Below are positions 63,264 through 64,000 of a DNA stretch of 64,000 bases, piece by piece. Under the pieces are notes generated by a model, which saw only the letters and a list, made by a program, of their open reading frames with translations, was not told the DNA's origin and ran no database searches. Both the position numbers and the translations under genes were made by a program. Every line of letters begins with the position of its first letter. Position 1 is the first letter of the stretch. The stretch comes from Ophiobolus disseminans (taxonomy: Eukaryota; Ascomycota; Dothideomycetes; Pleosporales; Phaeosphaeriaceae), in assembly GCA_010093685.1 (NCBI GenBank), contig MU006237.1, positions 310,001 to 374,000 on the forward strand. Direction: 5' to 3'.

Positions 63264-63974
63264 TTAATTCGCTCCTATCAGCTGATTACCCTTACCACGT
63301 ACAAAATGCCACTCTCCAGCCATGGCGCTGCCAGGACCTGTACTCGCGTCTCTTCCATGAAAGAGATTTTGAGAATCGCTGTCTTGATTCCAGAAAGCTT
63401 GCCTCCCATAGAGGAGTAGATGTCCACCAAGAACCGGAGGTGATGGCCCGACGGGTACGACATATGTGTCGTTGCTGCTGAGCACGTTTTCGGCGGACTT
63501 ATGACAAGAAGACTGCGCAATAACTCTGATGGTCTCTAGTTGAGGCGCCAACACACTGATGGCTTGGCTCAATTCATCGATAGTCGTCCAAATGGCGTCC
63601 GGGCCACTTCGGTCGGCGCTGTCGATTTGGAAGTCGATGTGGCGAACGCCGCGAAGAATCTCGAAAGCGCGTGCCTGGTTCGTTGGCTCGTTTTCCAGTA
63701 ATCGCCCAACATAGTGTTCTCCGACTTTGATGGTTACACTGCACTTCTTGAGATAGCAGGATTGGCTGTACTCGTCGTAGAGCTGAGTGCATGAAAGAAG
63801 CACGCTGGGCAGTGGCGCGTTCTGTAGACGAAGGCGTATGGCGTAATGACCCCCGAGAGGAAATGGGAGAATTTTATATCCCCAATCCAGATCAATGTTG
63901 TGGTTTAGATCATTGTAGATGATGTTTCGGATCTCGCGAGGAAGCGAAAGGAAATGTGGTGGCGGCGAAGACAT
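63264..63974 (-). CDS. F-box-like/LPREIR-motif protein
   Basis: Single exon, 236 residues. It begins MSSPPPHFLSLPREIRNIIYNDLNHN, followed by LLSCTQLYDEYSQSCYLKKCSVTIKVGEHYVG, LRGVRHIDFQIDSAD, DELSQAISVLAPQLETIRVIAQSS and GEWHFVRGKGNQLIG near the C-terminus. It is the only apparently intact member of the three LPRE(I/L)R paralogues in this part of the window. Such proteins are very numerous in Pezizomycotina; the motif is F-box- or 2EXR-like, so a role in protein-protein interaction or SCF-type ubiquitination is possible but not shown. It starts only 26 bp from the window edge. Confidence 0.75.
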   Translation of the reverse strand: MSSPPPHFLSLPREIRNIIYNDLNHNIDLDWGYKILPFPLGGHYAIRLRLQNAPLPSVLLSCTQLYDEYSQSCYLKKCSVTIKVGEHYVGRLLENEPTNQARAFEILRGVRHIDFQIDSADRSGPDAIWTTIDELSQAISVLAPQLETIRVIAQSSCHKSAENVLSSNDTYVVPVGPSPPVLGGHLLLYGRQAFWNQDSDSQNLFHGRDASTGPGSAMAGEWHFVRGKGNQLIGAN

Positions 63975-64000
63975 TGCTAATTGATGTTGTGGCGGAGGAT

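Noticed and set aside
1..64000. CRISPR array, bacterial operon features, rRNA or tRNA genes
   Set aside because: The DNA is eukaryotic with spliceosomal introns; no regularly spaced repeats, no rRNA-like sequence, and no cloverleaf with recognisable A and B boxes was found by eye.

Overview
The window looks like nuclear DNA of a filamentous ascomycete (Pezizomycotina). Most protein-coding genes are split by short GT-AG introns of about 45-140 nt. There are two HET-domain genes, a Fot1/pogo transposon and small secreted proteins, and core eukaryotic genes (PDS5, TTI1, STE14, mitochondrial BolA) are present. Dothideomycetes is my best guess at class, but the sequence alone does not prove it.

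Layout. 0-4 kb: the 3' end of a cell-surface-like gene, a mitochondrial BolA3 homologue and a small cysteine-rich secreted protein. 3.8-11.6 kb: a long stretch with no gene I can support. 11.6-16.4 kb: a glycogen-targeting PP1 regulatory subunit (GAC1-like) with a 5'UTR intron, and an EBP/EXPERA sterol-isomerase-like membrane protein. 16.8-25.4 kb: the most unusual region, a same-strand tandem array of eight small genes or gene remnants (nine domain copies) that I do not recognise. They share W-x-[ILV]-x-aromatic, G-[YF]-T-[NG] and D-G-x-[LFIV] motifs and a terminal W-[VIL]-T motif directly followed by an intron. One member is split by a hAT-like element with an 8-bp target duplication, and that element is itself split by an intact Fot1-like transposon. 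25.9-30.6 kb: a Q/G-rich secreted protein, a maltose-acetyltransferase-type enzyme and STE14. 31-46 kb: a housekeeping block of PDS5 and TTI1 (divergent, both HEAT-repeat proteins), a RING-ZZ-ZZ-ZZ-SH3-like protein and an uncharacterised 749-aa protein. 46.2-51.7 kb: two HET-domain genes, the first enclosed by about 150-bp inverted repeats as if carried by a transposable element. 52-59.3 kb: a small basic two-exon gene, a soluble epoxide hydrolase, an EVE-domain protein, a secreted type-B carboxylesterase and an FAD monooxygenase. 59.4-64 kb: a degraded region with three paralogous proteins starting with an LPRE(I/L)R F-box-like motif. One carries an in-frame stop and a second hAT-like insertion; another ends inside an interspersed repeat.

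Functional themes. Chromosome cohesion and PIKK assembly (PDS5, TTI1) form the conserved core. The accessory parts are a locally amplified orphan gene family, allorecognition-type HET genes and mobile elements that have repeatedly hit members of expanding families. Intron-exon structures were built by eye from splice consensus and reading frame; those with phase-consistent joins and recognisable protein continuity are the most secure.
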